Positions 7,189-16,124 of a DNA stretch of 37,305 nt are shown here, piece after piece. The stretch covers positions 1 to 37,305 of the forward strand of contig JASUSA010000033.1 in NCBI GenBank assembly GCA_030446305.1, given 5' to 3'. Each line of letters starts with the position of its first letter. The first letter of the stretch is position 1. The notes beneath the pieces were generated by a model that had not been told where the DNA came from, made no database searches, and worked only from the letters and a program-made list of their open reading frames with translations. A program made the position numbers and the translations under genes. Source of the DNA: Clostridiales bacterium (GTDB taxonomy: Bacteria; Bacillota; Clostridia; Peptostreptococcales; Acidaminobacteraceae).

Positions 7189-9438
7189 TTACGCTCCCCT
7201 CATTTCCTCCGGGTGAAGAACCATTGTGACACATAACCCATGCTGCCCGTTTTTCGCCATAATTCTTCCAGAGAAATTCTTTTCAACGATTACCTTTGAA
7301 ATGTAGAGCCCAAGGCCGGTACCATTGTGCGCTTCCTTTGTCGTATAGTAGGCGTCAAATATTTTCAATAAATTTTCATGTGCGGTACCACCGCCGGTAT
7401 CCTCTATCTCAATTGTCAATTGATCTTCATCTTGTAATATTCTGATCCATATTTTGCGCATATCCGATTCGCTGATGACAATGGCATCAATGGCATTTTT
7501 TAAAATACTGAACAGCACTTGTGAAAGCTGATTTGGCCTGCCATAAATAAGCGAATCCTTTTCCAGCTCATATACAATTTCAATATTGTTAAGCCTGACG
7601 CTTTCATTTAAAAATTCGAGCGTCCTGTCGACGACACTTGAAATCAGAAAATCTTCCCGGTCATTTTTAGGGTTAAAGAAAAACCTGAAATCATCAATGG
7701 TTTGAGACATATATTTGACCAGTGCCTGCATGCGTTTGCCCTGTTTTTTTAAGTAGTCTTCATCTAGTTCATTGTAGTGGAACGCATCCTCCAAATTATT
7801 GAAGATCATGGAGATGCCGCTGAGCGGCTGCCGCCACTGGTGTGCGATGCTGCCAATCATTTCGCCCATAGCCGCCAAACGCGACTGGTAGATCATCAGT
7901 GCCTCCCAGCGCTTTTTCTCTTCCATTTCGCTTTCATAGCGCTTTTTAATGCTAATATCCCTTGATATCATGACGAGCTGTTCCGCTTTTTCATCTTCCA
8001 GTATGCGCACGTTGATCTCAACGGGAATGGTCTTGCCGTGATTGGCTTTTAACGTATCCTCAAACATGACATTCTGATTGCGTTTCAATTCCTCCAGCAG
8101 TTTTTCAAGGTATTTTTCCGTTACAATACTGCTGATGTCAAAATACCGCTTGCCAAGGAGTTCCGTTTTTTCAAATTCAAGCGATTTGACCACCTTATCA
8201 TTGACTTCATCAATTTTACCGGGGTCTTTGGTATTGATGACAAAGATGCAGTCTGATCCGGACTGAAAAATGTTCTGGAATTTATTGCGGCTCATGATGA
8301 GTTCCTTTTCAAGAATAATCCGTTTGGCAATATCTTCTTCCAGTTCTTCATTCAGCGATTTTACCTGTGTCAGCAGCATGCGCTCCTTTTCCATCAGCGC
8401 CCTGTCCTTCTTTCTTCGGTAAGCATAAAACAGAATCGTTACGTATAGCAGCACGATAAAGAAGTTGACGATCATCACCGCATACGTACGCTGTTTAAGG
8501 AAAGAAACCACTTCTTCATAGTCCTTCGAAATGTTAATGACCCAAAAATCATTGCCAATAAAAGCAGGCGCAAAGGCATTGAACTTCTTGACGCGCTTTT
8601 GATCATTGTCTGTAAACCAAAGCGAGTGGTAAATCCCGACCCCGGATTCACCACGTTTTTGCTTATCAATCAGCGTCAGCAGTTCAGACCAGTCAAATTC
8701 TGGATAGGCGCCAACCCGCGCTTCAATGACATCTACACCAATGTCTTCTCTATTCGGGTGCATGATGAGAACCCCGTCTGAATCCTTAACAGATGCATAA
8801 CCCATATCGCCTGCTTTAACAGGTGCCACCATGGCATAATAGATTGTATCCAGTTTAACCTTGACATAGAGAACGGCTTCCAGTGCGCCATCTATTCTCA
8901 CGGGCTCGAGTACATTGATATACAAATAGCCGTTTTCTTTATAAATATCCCCTGTAACCGTGCTTTGAACCGAATTGACATGTGTCAGATCCGATTCGAT
9001 GCCCTGTCCGTAATCCGTTGATGGGTATGAAAAAATTTCCGTTCCTTCTGAATCGACGATTCGAATGAGTTCAATATTGTCACTCTGAATAACATAATAA
9101 TCTGCAATATTCTGAAATTGTGCCTTGTCAGCATCATTCATCGATTCACCTGATTCGCTGAATGCTTTTAAGTCATTGATGAAATTACGGTTCTTTGCCA
9201 AGATTTCCAAATTGTGACGTTGGTTTGTAAAGAAATTTTCAATACTTTTCGCCAGCGTCTGTGCCTGCGAAAGCAGTTGGTACTGTTCGATTTCAACGAC
9301 ATTATCCTGTATCGCCTTATAGTTCAAATAGGAAGCTGAGACGATAATCAGCATAACAACCGATGAAAAGATCAGAATGATCAAGCTCTTCAGTTCAATT
9401 TTATGATGGCGCATTTTCATAATTTCACTCATTCCCAT
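7189..9438 (-). CDS. Cache-PAS sensor histidine kinase
   Basis: This is a membrane sensor kinase. TM1 is at about residues 22-42, an extracellular double-Cache-like domain at about 43-320 (with YASVKDSDGVLIMHP, typical of Cache folds), and TM2 at about 324-343. A coiled coil, a PAS domain (about 388-500) and a kinase core follow. The phospho-acceptor is His536 in IAHQWRQPLSGI, the HWRQPL-type H-box. N box (ILKNAIDA), G1 (IEDTGGG) and G2 (GTGLGLYIS) are intact. Numbering is from a GTG at 9447; several in-frame ATGs follow without a clear ribosome-binding site, and 9438 is a compromise. It sits directly behind tctCBA and is coupled to the response regulator gene, so sensing an exported or imported carboxylate is plausible but inferred. 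Confidence 0.87.
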   Translation of the reverse strand: MGMSEIMKMRHHKIELKSLIILIFSSVVMLIIVSASYLNYKAIQDNVVEIEQYQLLSQAQTLAKSIENFFTNQRHNLEILAKNRNFINDLKAFSESGESMNDADKAQFQNIADYYVIQSDNIELIRIVDSEGTEIFSYPSTDYGQGIESDLTHVNSVQSTVTGDIYKENGYLYINVLEPVRIDGALEAVLYVKVKLDTIYYAMVAPVKAGDMGYASVKDSDGVLIMHPNREDIGVDVIEARVGAYPEFDWSELLTLIDKQKRGESGVGIYHSLWFTDNDQKRVKKFNAFAPAFIGNDFWVINISKDYEEVVSFLKQRTYAVMIVNFFIVLLYVTILFYAYRRKKDRALMEKERMLLTQVKSLNEELEEDIAKRIILEKELIMSRNKFQNIFQSGSDCIFVINTKDPGKIDEVNDKVVKSLEFEKTELLGKRYFDISSIVTEKYLEKLLEELKRNQNVMFEDTLKANHGKTIPVEINVRILEDEKAEQLVMISRDISIKKRYESEMEEKKRWEALMIYQSRLAAMGEMIGSIAHQWRQPLSGISMIFNNLEDAFHYNELDEDYLKKQGKRMQALVKYMSQTIDDFRFFFNPKNDREDFLISSVVDRTLEFLNESVRLNNIEIVYELEKDSLIYGRPNQLSQVLFSILKNAIDAIVISESDMRKIWIRILQDEDQLTIEIEDTGGGTAHENLLKIFDAYYTTKEAHNGTGLGLYISKVIVEKNFSGRIMAKNGQHGLCVTMVLHPEEMRGA

Positions 9439-9447
9439 TTTAATCAC

Positions 9448-9466
9448 AAGTGATATTCAATCACTT
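9448..9466. promoter_or_regulatory. Palindrome immediately upstream of the sensor kinase
   Basis: AAGTGAT-ATTCA-ATCACTT is a perfect 7-bp inverted repeat just before the start codons. On the minus strand it follows an AT-rich TATATA that may be a -10 (with TTGCAG about 19 nt further upstream). It could be an operator or a 5' hairpin. On the plus strand it is followed by T-rich DNA, but no plus-strand gene ends here. Confidence 0.35.
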
Positions 9467-9567
9467 TTTTATATAGAACGCAAAAGATTTCCGACTGCAA
9501 TGACCGCCTTCGGAAATAAATTTGCTTGTATTTTTACACCCTTCTATCTTATACCATCAACCGGCAA

Positions 9568-9588
9568 AAGTCACCCACTGGGTGACTT
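9568..9588 (-). terminator. Terminator after tctA
   Basis: A perfect 9-bp stem AAGTCACCC / GGGTGACTT with a 3-nt loop, ending in TTTT on the minus strand. It lies about 60 nt after the tctA stop and separates the transporter genes from the sensor kinase. The T-run is short, so some read-through into the kinase gene is possible. Confidence 0.65.
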
Positions 9589-9646
9589 GTACCATCGCAT
9601 ATGAAACGCTTAATCTTCCTTCGCTTTCTATTGCCTTTCCAGCTGC

Positions 9647-11146
9647 CTATACTGTTTTTGCTTTACGTTTTGCCAGTGATGCTTTAATGGCAGGATAAAC
9701 AACTGAAATAATGGTGATTGCAATAAGTGCAAGCGCCAACGGCGATTCGACAAAAATGCCGAGTGAACCATTTGAGATCCGCGTCGCCTGTCTAAAAGAC
9801 TGCTCCATAGTGCCGCCGACAATAACGGCAAGAATCATTGGCGCCGTTGGAATCTTGATTTTCTCCATAAAATAGCCGAGAACGCCAAAGATGATGAGGA
9901 TAAAGAAATCGACAACAGAACTTGAAATGGCATAGGTACCGACAAAAGCCAATCCCAAGACGATTGGATACAGTATCTTAGCATCAACCGCTAATACTCT
10001 TACAAGTAAGCCCGCCATTGGAATATTGACAACGGCGAGAACAAAATTGCCGATGACCATACTGGCAATCAGTCCCCAAGCGACGTCCGGATGTTGTGTA
10101 AACAGCAGCGGCCCCGGCTGAATACCCAGCATTAACAATGCACCCATCATAACTGCCGTCGTGCCTGAACCTGGAATACCAAGGGTTAACATTGGTATAA
10201 AGGCGCCGACGGATGCTGCATTGTTTGCGGCTTCAGGTGCTGCCAGTCCAACAATTTCGCCTTTCCCAAAATCATCAGGATTCTTAGAAAACTGCTTTTC
10301 ATTGTTATAAGCCATCAGCGAAGCCATGGTGCCGCCCGCTCCCGGCAAGGCGCCGACGACAAAGCCAAGCGGTGTACTTCTTAATATTGGCAGCCAAGTT
10401 TTTCGCCATTCTTCTTTGGTAATCCAAATTTTTCCGAATTTTTTCTGCGGCACTTTCTTGCCTTCGTTAATGGCTTTAAAGGCCTTAAAAACTTCTCCCA
10501 ATGCATAGAGTCCAATGATGACCACCAAGAAATCAATACCCGTTTGAAGTTCTAAAATGCCAAATGTAAACCTTGGAATACCCGATTGAGCATCAATCCC
10601 CACTGTCGAAATGATAAGTCCAAATAAAGTCGAGATAAAGCCCTTTACCATATTGCCCTTTGACATGGATGCCGTCATGGAAAGTGCTGCAACCATTAAA
10701 AGAAAATATTCTGCTGGTCCAAATTTTAATGCGAATTTTGCCACTGGCGTTGCCAAGGCAATAAGAAAGAATACTGAGATGAGCCCGCCGATAAAAGATG
10801 CGATCGCACTGATTGCCAGTGCGGATTCTGCCTTGCCGTTCATCGCCATTGGATAGCCGTCAAAGGTTGCCGCCAGTGCAGCGCCATCGCCGGGTGTATT
10901 GATGAGAATGGAGCTTCTTGAGCCACCGAACATTGCGCCGTAATAAACGCCTGCCATGGTAATCAGCGCTGCCGTCGGACTCATTGAGAATGTAATTGGC
11001 AGCAACACTGCCACACCGGTTGCCGGACCAAGTCCCGGCAGCATGCCGACGATTGTCCCCAATACCCCGCCAAATGTAATCAATAAGAGGTGATACGGCT
11101 GTATCGCTGTCAGCAGGCCGTCAAAGAATAATGATAGTACTTCCAT
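9647..11146 (-). CDS. tctA: Tripartite tricarboxylate transporter, large permease TctA
   Basis: This is the large membrane subunit (about 10-12 helices, 499 aa) of a TTT-family secondary transporter, which takes up citrate or related carboxylates handed over by TctC. Family motifs are intact: GMLPGLGPATGVAVLLP near the N-terminus, GGSRSSILINTPGDGAALA, LPGAGGTMASLMAY and TLGIPGSGTTAVMMGAL. GGAGG lies 4 nt before the ATG and overlaps the end of tctB, so tctB-tctA are coupled. With tctC and the cit genes directly upstream, citrate is the likely substrate. Confidence 0.93.
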   Translation of the reverse strand: MEVLSLFFDGLLTAIQPYHLLLITFGGVLGTIVGMLPGLGPATGVAVLLPITFSMSPTAALITMAGVYYGAMFGGSRSSILINTPGDGAALAATFDGYPMAMNGKAESALAISAIASFIGGLISVFFLIALATPVAKFALKFGPAEYFLLMVAALSMTASMSKGNMVKGFISTLFGLIISTVGIDAQSGIPRFTFGILELQTGIDFLVVIIGLYALGEVFKAFKAINEGKKVPQKKFGKIWITKEEWRKTWLPILRSTPLGFVVGALPGAGGTMASLMAYNNEKQFSKNPDDFGKGEIVGLAAPEAANNAASVGAFIPMLTLGIPGSGTTAVMMGALLMLGIQPGPLLFTQHPDVAWGLIASMVIGNFVLAVVNIPMAGLLVRVLAVDAKILYPIVLGLAFVGTYAISSSVVDFFILIIFGVLGYFMEKIKIPTAPMILAVIVGGTMEQSFRQATRISNGSLGIFVESPLALALIAITIISVVYPAIKASLAKRKAKTV

Positions 11147-11154
11147 AAGACCTC

Positions 11155-11646
11155 CTAGATGTTGAGAAACGGTGTTTTGGGCAAGATAACACCTAATAAG
11201 TAGCCAAAAACATAGTAGACGACAATACTAAAAACTAAAGAAATAATCACGTTCAACAACCATTTTTTCCCGTTCGTAATCGTCAACATAAATCCCATAA
11301 AGAGAAATGTTGCGATTACATAGCCCACGCGTTCGAAGAGCAGTGCGTAGACAACTGCGGCGGCAACAGTAGCAAAAATCATTTGATGACTGAGCTTATC
11401 ATTGGCGGTTGTTGTCGCTTTCACTTTTGCAAATGCCCTTTTCGTTGTTTCCAGATCACTTCTCAACAAAAGGATTATGCCGAACAACACCATACCGCAC
11501 GCCAATATCAACGGAAATATGGATGGCGATAACGGATTCCCCATGGGGCTTCTCTTAAGCATGTATGACATAATCCCGTATACGATACCGATGACGATCG
11601 TAATAAGTCCTGTTAAAAAGTCAAAATTCGTTTTTTGCTTTTCCAT
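11155..11646 (-). CDS. tctB: Tripartite tricarboxylate transporter, small subunit TctB
   Basis: A 163-aa membrane protein with about four helices: residues about 10-30, 38-60, 88-108 and 112-155, the last long region probably holding two. Its position between tctC and tctA and its size are those of TctB. Sequence conservation in TctB is low, so the call rests on context and topology. GGAGG lies 4 nt before the ATG. It ends 8 nt before tctA. Confidence 0.88.
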   Translation of the reverse strand: MEKQKTNFDFLTGLITIVIGIVYGIMSYMLKRSPMGNPLSPSIFPLILACGMVLFGIILLLRSDLETTKRAFAKVKATTTANDKLSHQMIFATVAAAVVYALLFERVGYVIATFLFMGFMLTITNGKKWLLNVIISLVFSIVVYYVFGYLLGVILPKTPFLNI

Positions 11647-11732
11647 GATGCCTCCATCTAATGTGCTAATGTGGAAATGCCTTTGGCATACCCACTTGTC
11701 ATTCTAAATACTTATTTCAAATTCATTGATTA

Positions 11733-11785
11733 GCTTCTCAGAATTTTCCCGGGCACTATTACCCGGGAAAACCCGTTAGAGAAGC
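11733..11785 (-). repeat. Large intercistronic hairpin between tctC and tctB
   Basis: A perfect 10-bp inner stem (TTTTCCCGGG / CCCGGGAAAA, 8-nt loop, 11744-11771) sits inside an outer 7-bp stem (GCTTCTC 11733-11739 / GAGAAGC 11779-11785). No T-run follows on the minus strand, so it is not a typical terminator. A strong intercistronic stem just after a binding-protein gene often protects the upstream mRNA and lets the binding protein be made in excess. Confidence 0.7.
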
Positions 11786-11812
11786 ATATTATGTGGGGAA
11801 GTCTCAATCTGA

Positions 11813-12877
11813 TTACTCTGCTAAAAGACCTATTTCTGCAAGAATGCCTTTGTATTCTTCATTTTTTTCAGCCAAGAAGCTTTCGAAATCTTCTTTGTCC
11901 ATGTAAGCATCAGCCCAGCCGTGTTTTGCACGCTCAGCATTCCATTCATCTGTTTCCGTCATTTTCTTAAGTGTATCTCGCCAGAATTCAACGGCATAGT
12001 CAGGCATGCCCGGCGCGCCGAACAACCCTCTCCAGTTTTCAAACGTCACATCGATCCCTTGCTCTTTACAAGTTGGAATTTCAGCAAGGGCGCCTTCACC
12101 AACGCGATCAGATGCCGTTTGGGCAAGGGCAATGAGGTCACCGCTTTCAATAAGGGATTGAACGTCGCCAAGACCCGTCGTTAAAAGGTCAACGTGACCG
12201 CCAAGAATCTGAGCTGTTGCCGTACCGTCTTGGAAACTGATATAGTCAATATCTTTAAGATCTGTTACACCGGCAGCTTTTGCAACGATGAGAAATTGGA
12301 TGTGGTCCATACTGCCTGCTGAAGATCCGCCGCCAATTTTAACGCTCTTTGGATCTTTTTTAAGGGCATCCATCACATCTGCTATTGATTTATATGGTGA
12401 ATCTTTTGGAACGACAAATGCACCGTAATCGGTAATCAATCTTGCAATTGGCGTTGTCTCTTTGTAGCTGTATTCGCTTGAACCATTGAGGTTGATGAGC
12501 AGGATTGGCGGTGAATAAACAGAAATGAGTTTATCCGAGCCCTCTTGTGTTTGCATATAAGCGAGGTTGACGCCACCGCCGCCGCCTGAGTTATTGGTAA
12601 CTGGCATTGGCACCGTTACTAAAGATGTATCTTGAAGTACTTTTGCAACTGTTCTGATCGTTAAATCCCAACCGCCGCCTGCTCCTGATGGTGCAATAAA
12701 TTCCATTGCATTTTTAGGATAGTCCACAGTTGTTTGTGTTTCACTGCTCGAACTCGAGCTTGAAGATGAAGCAGCTGATGTTGAAGATGATGATTGGCTT
12801 GCACAGCCTGAGAGTGCAAGTGCACCAATCAATGCAACAGACAGCATTGATGAAATGAGTTTTTTGTTCAATTTCAT
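11813..12877 (-). CDS. tctC: Tripartite tricarboxylate transporter substrate-binding lipoprotein TctC
   Basis: This is the extracytoplasmic solute receptor of the TTT system. The signal peptide runs from 1 to about 24 and ends in the lipobox LSGC (Cys25), so the protein is a lipoprotein. A Ser-rich linker (about 28-50) follows, then the Bug/TctC fold opening with MEFIAPSGAGGGWDLTIRTV. Total 354 aa. The frame extends upstream to 12973, but ATG 12877 has GGAGG 6 nt before it and begins the signal peptide. Neighbours are citX upstream and tctBA downstream, so the likely ligand is citrate or another tricarboxylate. Confidence 0.93.
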   Translation of the reverse strand: MKLNKKLISSMLSVALIGALALSGCASQSSSSTSAASSSSSSSSSETQTTVDYPKNAMEFIAPSGAGGGWDLTIRTVAKVLQDTSLVTVPMPVTNNSGGGGGVNLAYMQTQEGSDKLISVYSPPILLINLNGSSEYSYKETTPIARLITDYGAFVVPKDSPYKSIADVMDALKKDPKSVKIGGGSSAGSMDHIQFLIVAKAAGVTDLKDIDYISFQDGTATAQILGGHVDLLTTGLGDVQSLIESGDLIALAQTASDRVGEGALAEIPTCKEQGIDVTFENWRGLFGAPGMPDYAVEFWRDTLKKMTETDEWNAERAKHGWADAYMDKEDFESFLAEKNEEYKGILAEIGLLAE

Positions 12878-12932
12878 GTTTTTCCTCCTTTTTTGATGTC
12901 GAACATCCGGATTGCCGCATCGTGTTTTCACT

Positions 12933-12962
12933 TTTATACGGTATGCCAGTCTTATGCTGTAA
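12933..12962 (-). promoter_or_regulatory. Possible promoter of tctC
   Basis: On the minus strand, TTACAG (12962-12957), an 18-nt spacer and TATAAA (12938-12933) lie 56 nt before the tctC start, in the citX-tctC gap. It would let the transporter genes be made independently of the lyase genes. No terminator was seen after citX, so read-through is also likely. Confidence 0.45.
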
Positions 12963-12994
12963 GTTCGACTCATTTTCTTCCCCTAAGATTTATA

Positions 12995-13510
12995 TCAAAG
13001 CGCGCTGGCTTTTGATATCAGGTATTGTTCCAACGCTTCAAAACTGTGTGCTCTACTGCGTGCACACGCATGCGCAGACTCGTCACAAAGATAGCATTTT
13101 CGCTCATGTCCTGCTTCTCTCGACAGCGGTATGCCATCCGCCATATAGACATCCAGATCGAAGACTCTGCCAATCTCGCTCGTTTCCTCTATTTCGACAA
13201 GGTATTGTTTTAAGATTGGCGCCTCTTTGCGCACCACAACCAGCGTTAAAAACTCATAATGCGCTTTCATTTCAATGCTGAAATAAACAATGCCTTTCTC
13301 ATCCAGCATTTTTTCAACGGCAGTAACAGCAGCACGATAGAGCTTAAATGCCCAAGGCGTCTTTTTTTCAGGACCCGGAATATTGACGCGAATGCCGACC
13401 ACGGGCGCATTATACTTTGTCGCAAGTGATTTAATTTTTTCTGCTTTTGCTTCCCTGTCGGCGAGTACGGTTTCGAGGGTTGGGTTATGCTTTGCTTTGG
13501 TGGATAACAT
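12995..13510 (-). CDS. citX: Citrate lyase holo-ACP synthase CitX
   Basis: CitX attaches the 2'-(5''-triphosphoribosyl)-3'-dephospho-CoA group to the citrate lyase acyl carrier protein CitD. Recognisable features are the N-terminal LADREAKAEK, the VNIPGPEKKTPWAF segment, EETSEIGRVFDLDVY and the cysteine segment CYLCDESAHACARSRAHS near the C-terminus. At 171 aa it is close to the usual CitX length. The frame is open upstream, but ATG 13510 is chosen because GGGAG lies 8 nt before it and it gives the family N-terminus. It overlaps the end of citF by 26 nt, a sign of tight coupling. Confidence 0.9.
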   Translation of the reverse strand: MLSTKAKHNPTLETVLADREAKAEKIKSLATKYNAPVVGIRVNIPGPEKKTPWAFKLYRAAVTAVEKMLDEKGIVYFSIEMKAHYEFLTLVVVRKEAPILKQYLVEIEETSEIGRVFDLDVYMADGIPLSREAGHERKCYLCDESAHACARSRAHSFEALEQYLISKASAL

Positions 13511-14939
13511 CAATAATACTCCCATCGCGATACTCAATATTCGCGACAACGCGATCCGTAAACTCAATTGGATCGGGTTTGCCAACAATTTTAAGTGCTG
13601 CATCTGCTAATGCATCAATGGAAACAACCGGCAAGTTTGTTTTTTCCAGTATTGCCAAGATGTCCTTTCGCGCAGGATTAACGGCAATACCGCGTTCCGT
13701 CACTAAGACATCAACATCTTTACCCGGTGTTATAACGCTGGTTACTTTATCCACAACCGTTGCAATGCGTCCCCTATAGAGCGGTGCCACGATCACGGTT
13801 ACTTTTGCCGATGCCGCTGTGTCGCTATGGCCGCCGGACGCGCCCATAATGATGCCGTCAGACCCCGTCATAACGTTGACATTAAAATCTCTATCAATTT
13901 CCAGTGCACTTAAAATAACATAGTCCAATTGAGAGGCAATACTGCCCATACTCCACGGATTCGCATACTCAGAAACCGAAATTTCATGATGATTAGGATT
14001 TTTTCTAAACGATTCAATGGCGTACGCGTCAAAAGTCTGCGTATCGAACAAATGGTCCGTAAGGCCTTCTTCGAGAATTTCGGCAATTGGCTGAGAAATT
14101 CCACCGAGAATGAACGAAGCTTTGATCCCATCTTCTTTCATAAAGTCCTTTAAAAATCGCGTGACGGCTAGTGATGCCCCTCCTGAACCCGTTTGAAATG
14201 AAAACTGGTCTTTGAAGTACGGAAGTGCCCTAATCACTTTCGCGGCATTTTCTGCAATCTTTAATTCTTTAGGGTTTTTCGTAAAGCGCGTTGCATCTGC
14301 CGAAATGCCTTCGGGATCGCCGATCTTATCGAGCTTTACAATATAATCGACCTCTTGCTGACGAATGCTCGCCGGCATATTCGGGTATGGTTTTAAATCA
14401 TCCGTCAGCAGCACCACCGTATCCGCATAGCGGGCATCCACAATGGCATAGCCAAGTGAACCACATTTCGTATTGGCGCCAATACCACTGGCATTTCCCA
14501 TTGCATCTGTGCTTGGCACTGCCAGAAATGCAACGTCTATTTTAATTTCACCTGCTTCGATAGCACGTGCTCGCCCACCGTGACTGCGAATGGTAATCGG
14601 TTTTTCAAGTCCGCCTTTTGAAATAAATTCAGCGAGTTTGCCGCGAAGGCCGCTGGTATTAATTTCTGTCACAACGCCTTTTTTAATGTGTTCAATCAAA
14701 GGTTCGTGGATTTTTCCAAGTGAACTTGAGGCAATCTTAATATCTTTGATGCCTTTTTTCGCAATCGCTTCCATCACCATGTTCAGCGTGTAGTCGCCTT
14801 CTCTGAAATGATGGTGAAAGGAAATCGTCATGCCATCTTTAACGCCTGCTTTATCAATGGCCTCTTCCAGCGAAGACAACACTTTGTCCTCGCCCTTATA
14901 GACCTTAATTGCTTTTCCATGTCTTTTTAACTCGTTCAT
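13485..14939 (-). CDS. citF: Citrate lyase alpha subunit (citrate:acetyl-ACP transferase)
   Basis: CitF swaps the acetyl group on the lyase acyl carrier protein for citrate, giving citryl-ACP and free acetate. The 484-aa protein has family-typical segments: KDGMTISFHHHFREGDYTL near residue 35, ANTKCGSLGYAIVDARYADTVVLLTDDL in the middle, TGSGGASLAVTRFLKD, and NVMTGSDGIIMGASGGHSDTAA towards the C-terminus. It is slightly shorter than enterobacterial CitF (about 510 aa). It begins 7 nt after citE ends and overlaps citX. Confidence 0.95.
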   Translation of the reverse strand: MNELKRHGKAIKVYKGEDKVLSSLEEAIDKAGVKDGMTISFHHHFREGDYTLNMVMEAIAKKGIKDIKIASSSLGKIHEPLIEHIKKGVVTEINTSGLRGKLAEFISKGGLEKPITIRSHGGRARAIEAGEIKIDVAFLAVPSTDAMGNASGIGANTKCGSLGYAIVDARYADTVVLLTDDLKPYPNMPASIRQQEVDYIVKLDKIGDPEGISADATRFTKNPKELKIAENAAKVIRALPYFKDQFSFQTGSGGASLAVTRFLKDFMKEDGIKASFILGGISQPIAEILEEGLTDHLFDTQTFDAYAIESFRKNPNHHEISVSEYANPWSMGSIASQLDYVILSALEIDRDFNVNVMTGSDGIIMGASGGHSDTAASAKVTVIVAPLYRGRIATVVDKVTSVITPGKDVDVLVTERGIAVNPARKDILAILEKTNLPVVSIDALADAALKIVGKPDPIEFTDRVVANIEYRDGSIIDVIHQSKA

Positions 14940-14946
14940 ATGTCAC

Positions 14947-15816
14947 CTACTCGCTTAATCTAGAAAGTTCAAGTATCCGTTCAGCGCGTTCTACAATTGG
15001 CTTGTCAACCATTTTTCCCTTAAGAGAAATGACGCCGTAGCCTTTTGCCTCAGCCTCTTCAATGGCTGCAACAACAGCTTTTGCATGTGCTACTTCGGCA
15101 TCAGTCGGCTTATAAATTGCATGTACGACCGGAATTTGTTTTGGATTAATCACTGATTTGCCGTCAAAACCAAGCTGTTTAATCAGTCTTACTTCATTTT
15201 CAAATCCCTCCATGTCGTTAATATCAGAGAATACCGTATCCAGTGCCGCAATGCCTGCTGCCCTTGCCGCATTGAGGAGCTGCGAACGCGCATAGAGAAT
15301 TTCAACGCCGCTTGGCGAACGCTTTGTCTTAAGGTTTGTCACATAATCTTCGGCGCCGATGGCAATGCCAATCAAGCGCTTGGACGCCGTGGCAATTTCA
15401 TAAGCATTGATGATTCCAAGAGCACTTTCAATAGCTGCCATCATCCGAACACTGCCAATTTCTCGATTGTATTTCTTTTCATATTTTTCAATAAGCGCTT
15501 CAACGTCGTGGAGGTCTTGTGCCGTTTCTGTTTTCGGCAATCTAATAACATGAATCCCCGCAGCGACCATGGCTTCTATATCACGTTCTCCGTAAGGTGA
15601 ATCGAGTCCGTTAATCCGGCAAACAAGTTCCGTATTGCTGTAATCAACCGTTTTAACAGCATTGTAGACGAGCATTCTCGCCGTATCTTTCTCTTTCAGT
15701 GAAATCGCGTCTTCAAGGTCAAACATAATGGCATCTGCGCCATAGATGGCAACGTCTGCCAGCATGCCGGGCTTACTCCCCGGTACATAGAGCATGGTTC
15801 GTCTCAATCTACTCAT
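14947..15816 (-). CDS. citE: Citrate lyase beta subunit (citryl-ACP lyase)
   Basis: CitE splits citryl-ACP into oxaloacetate and acetyl-ACP. It opens MSRLRRTMLYVPGSKPGML and carries MFDLEDAISLKEKDTAR, LVCRINGLDSPYGERDIEA and GIAIGAEDYVTNLKTKRS, as in CitE/HpcH TIM-barrel lyases with a Mg site of Glu and Asp. At 289 aa it has the normal length. The start overlaps the citD stop by 8 nt, giving translational coupling. Free-standing CitE-like proteins act on other substrates, but the citDEF context makes this the true lyase subunit. Confidence 0.95.
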   Translation of the reverse strand: MSRLRRTMLYVPGSKPGMLADVAIYGADAIMFDLEDAISLKEKDTARMLVYNAVKTVDYSNTELVCRINGLDSPYGERDIEAMVAAGIHVIRLPKTETAQDLHDVEALIEKYEKKYNREIGSVRMMAAIESALGIINAYEIATASKRLIGIAIGAEDYVTNLKTKRSPSGVEILYARSQLLNAARAAGIAALDTVFSDINDMEGFENEVRLIKQLGFDGKSVINPKQIPVVHAIYKPTDAEVAHAKAVVAAIEEAEAKGYGVISLKGKMVDKPIVERAERILELSRLSE

Positions 15817-16111
15817 GGTCGATCACACTCCAATCCAATGCGTGTTCTTTTTCAAGGCCGCGGTATATAGCGCTTTCCAGCCGCGCTTTAATGGTGCAGT
15901 CAAGTGCGCCTCTGTCCACAGCATTGACCGTTACACCCTCTATCTGATGTTTTTTAAGTATTTCGTGAATAAGTGCCACAATTTGCTTGCCGTACTGCTT
16001 TTCAACAATACTGGATAAGAATACTTCATTCTCTGTCCCAGCATTGTTTTCAATGCGGATACTAATATCGCATGAATCCATCGTGCCCGATGTCGCAGGT
16101 TTGTTTAGTTG
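15809..16111 (-). CDS. citD: Citrate lyase acyl carrier protein (gamma subunit)
   Basis: CitD carries the triphosphoribosyl-dephospho-CoA prosthetic group of citrate lyase. Starting at ATG 16111 (AGGAGG 6 nt upstream), the protein is 100 aa and begins MQLNKPATSGTMDSCDISIR. Ser14 is at the position of the serine modified in Klebsiella CitD. The segment VEKQYGKQIVALIHEIL and the RGALDCTIKARLESAI core match the family. An earlier in-frame codon at 16159 lies inside citC and is not needed. It is 13 nt after citC and overlaps citE. Confidence 0.94.
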   Translation of the reverse strand, partial: QLNKPATSGTMDSCDISIRIENNAGTENEVFLSSIVEKQYGKQIVALIHEILKKHQIEGVTVNAVDRGALDCTIKARLESAIYRGLEKEHALDWSVIDHE

Positions 16112-16124
16112 CATCTTCAGCCTC

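Noticed and set aside
12725-12800. Ser-codon repeat in tctC as a DNA repeat element
   Set aside because: It encodes the Ser-rich linker after the lipobox, common in Gram-positive lipoproteins; it is not a mobile or CRISPR-like repeat.
12995-13603. Longer 202-aa CitX starting at 13603
   Set aside because: The extra N-terminus overlaps citF by more than 100 nt and is not family-like; ATG 13510 has a good ribosome-binding site and gives the normal length.
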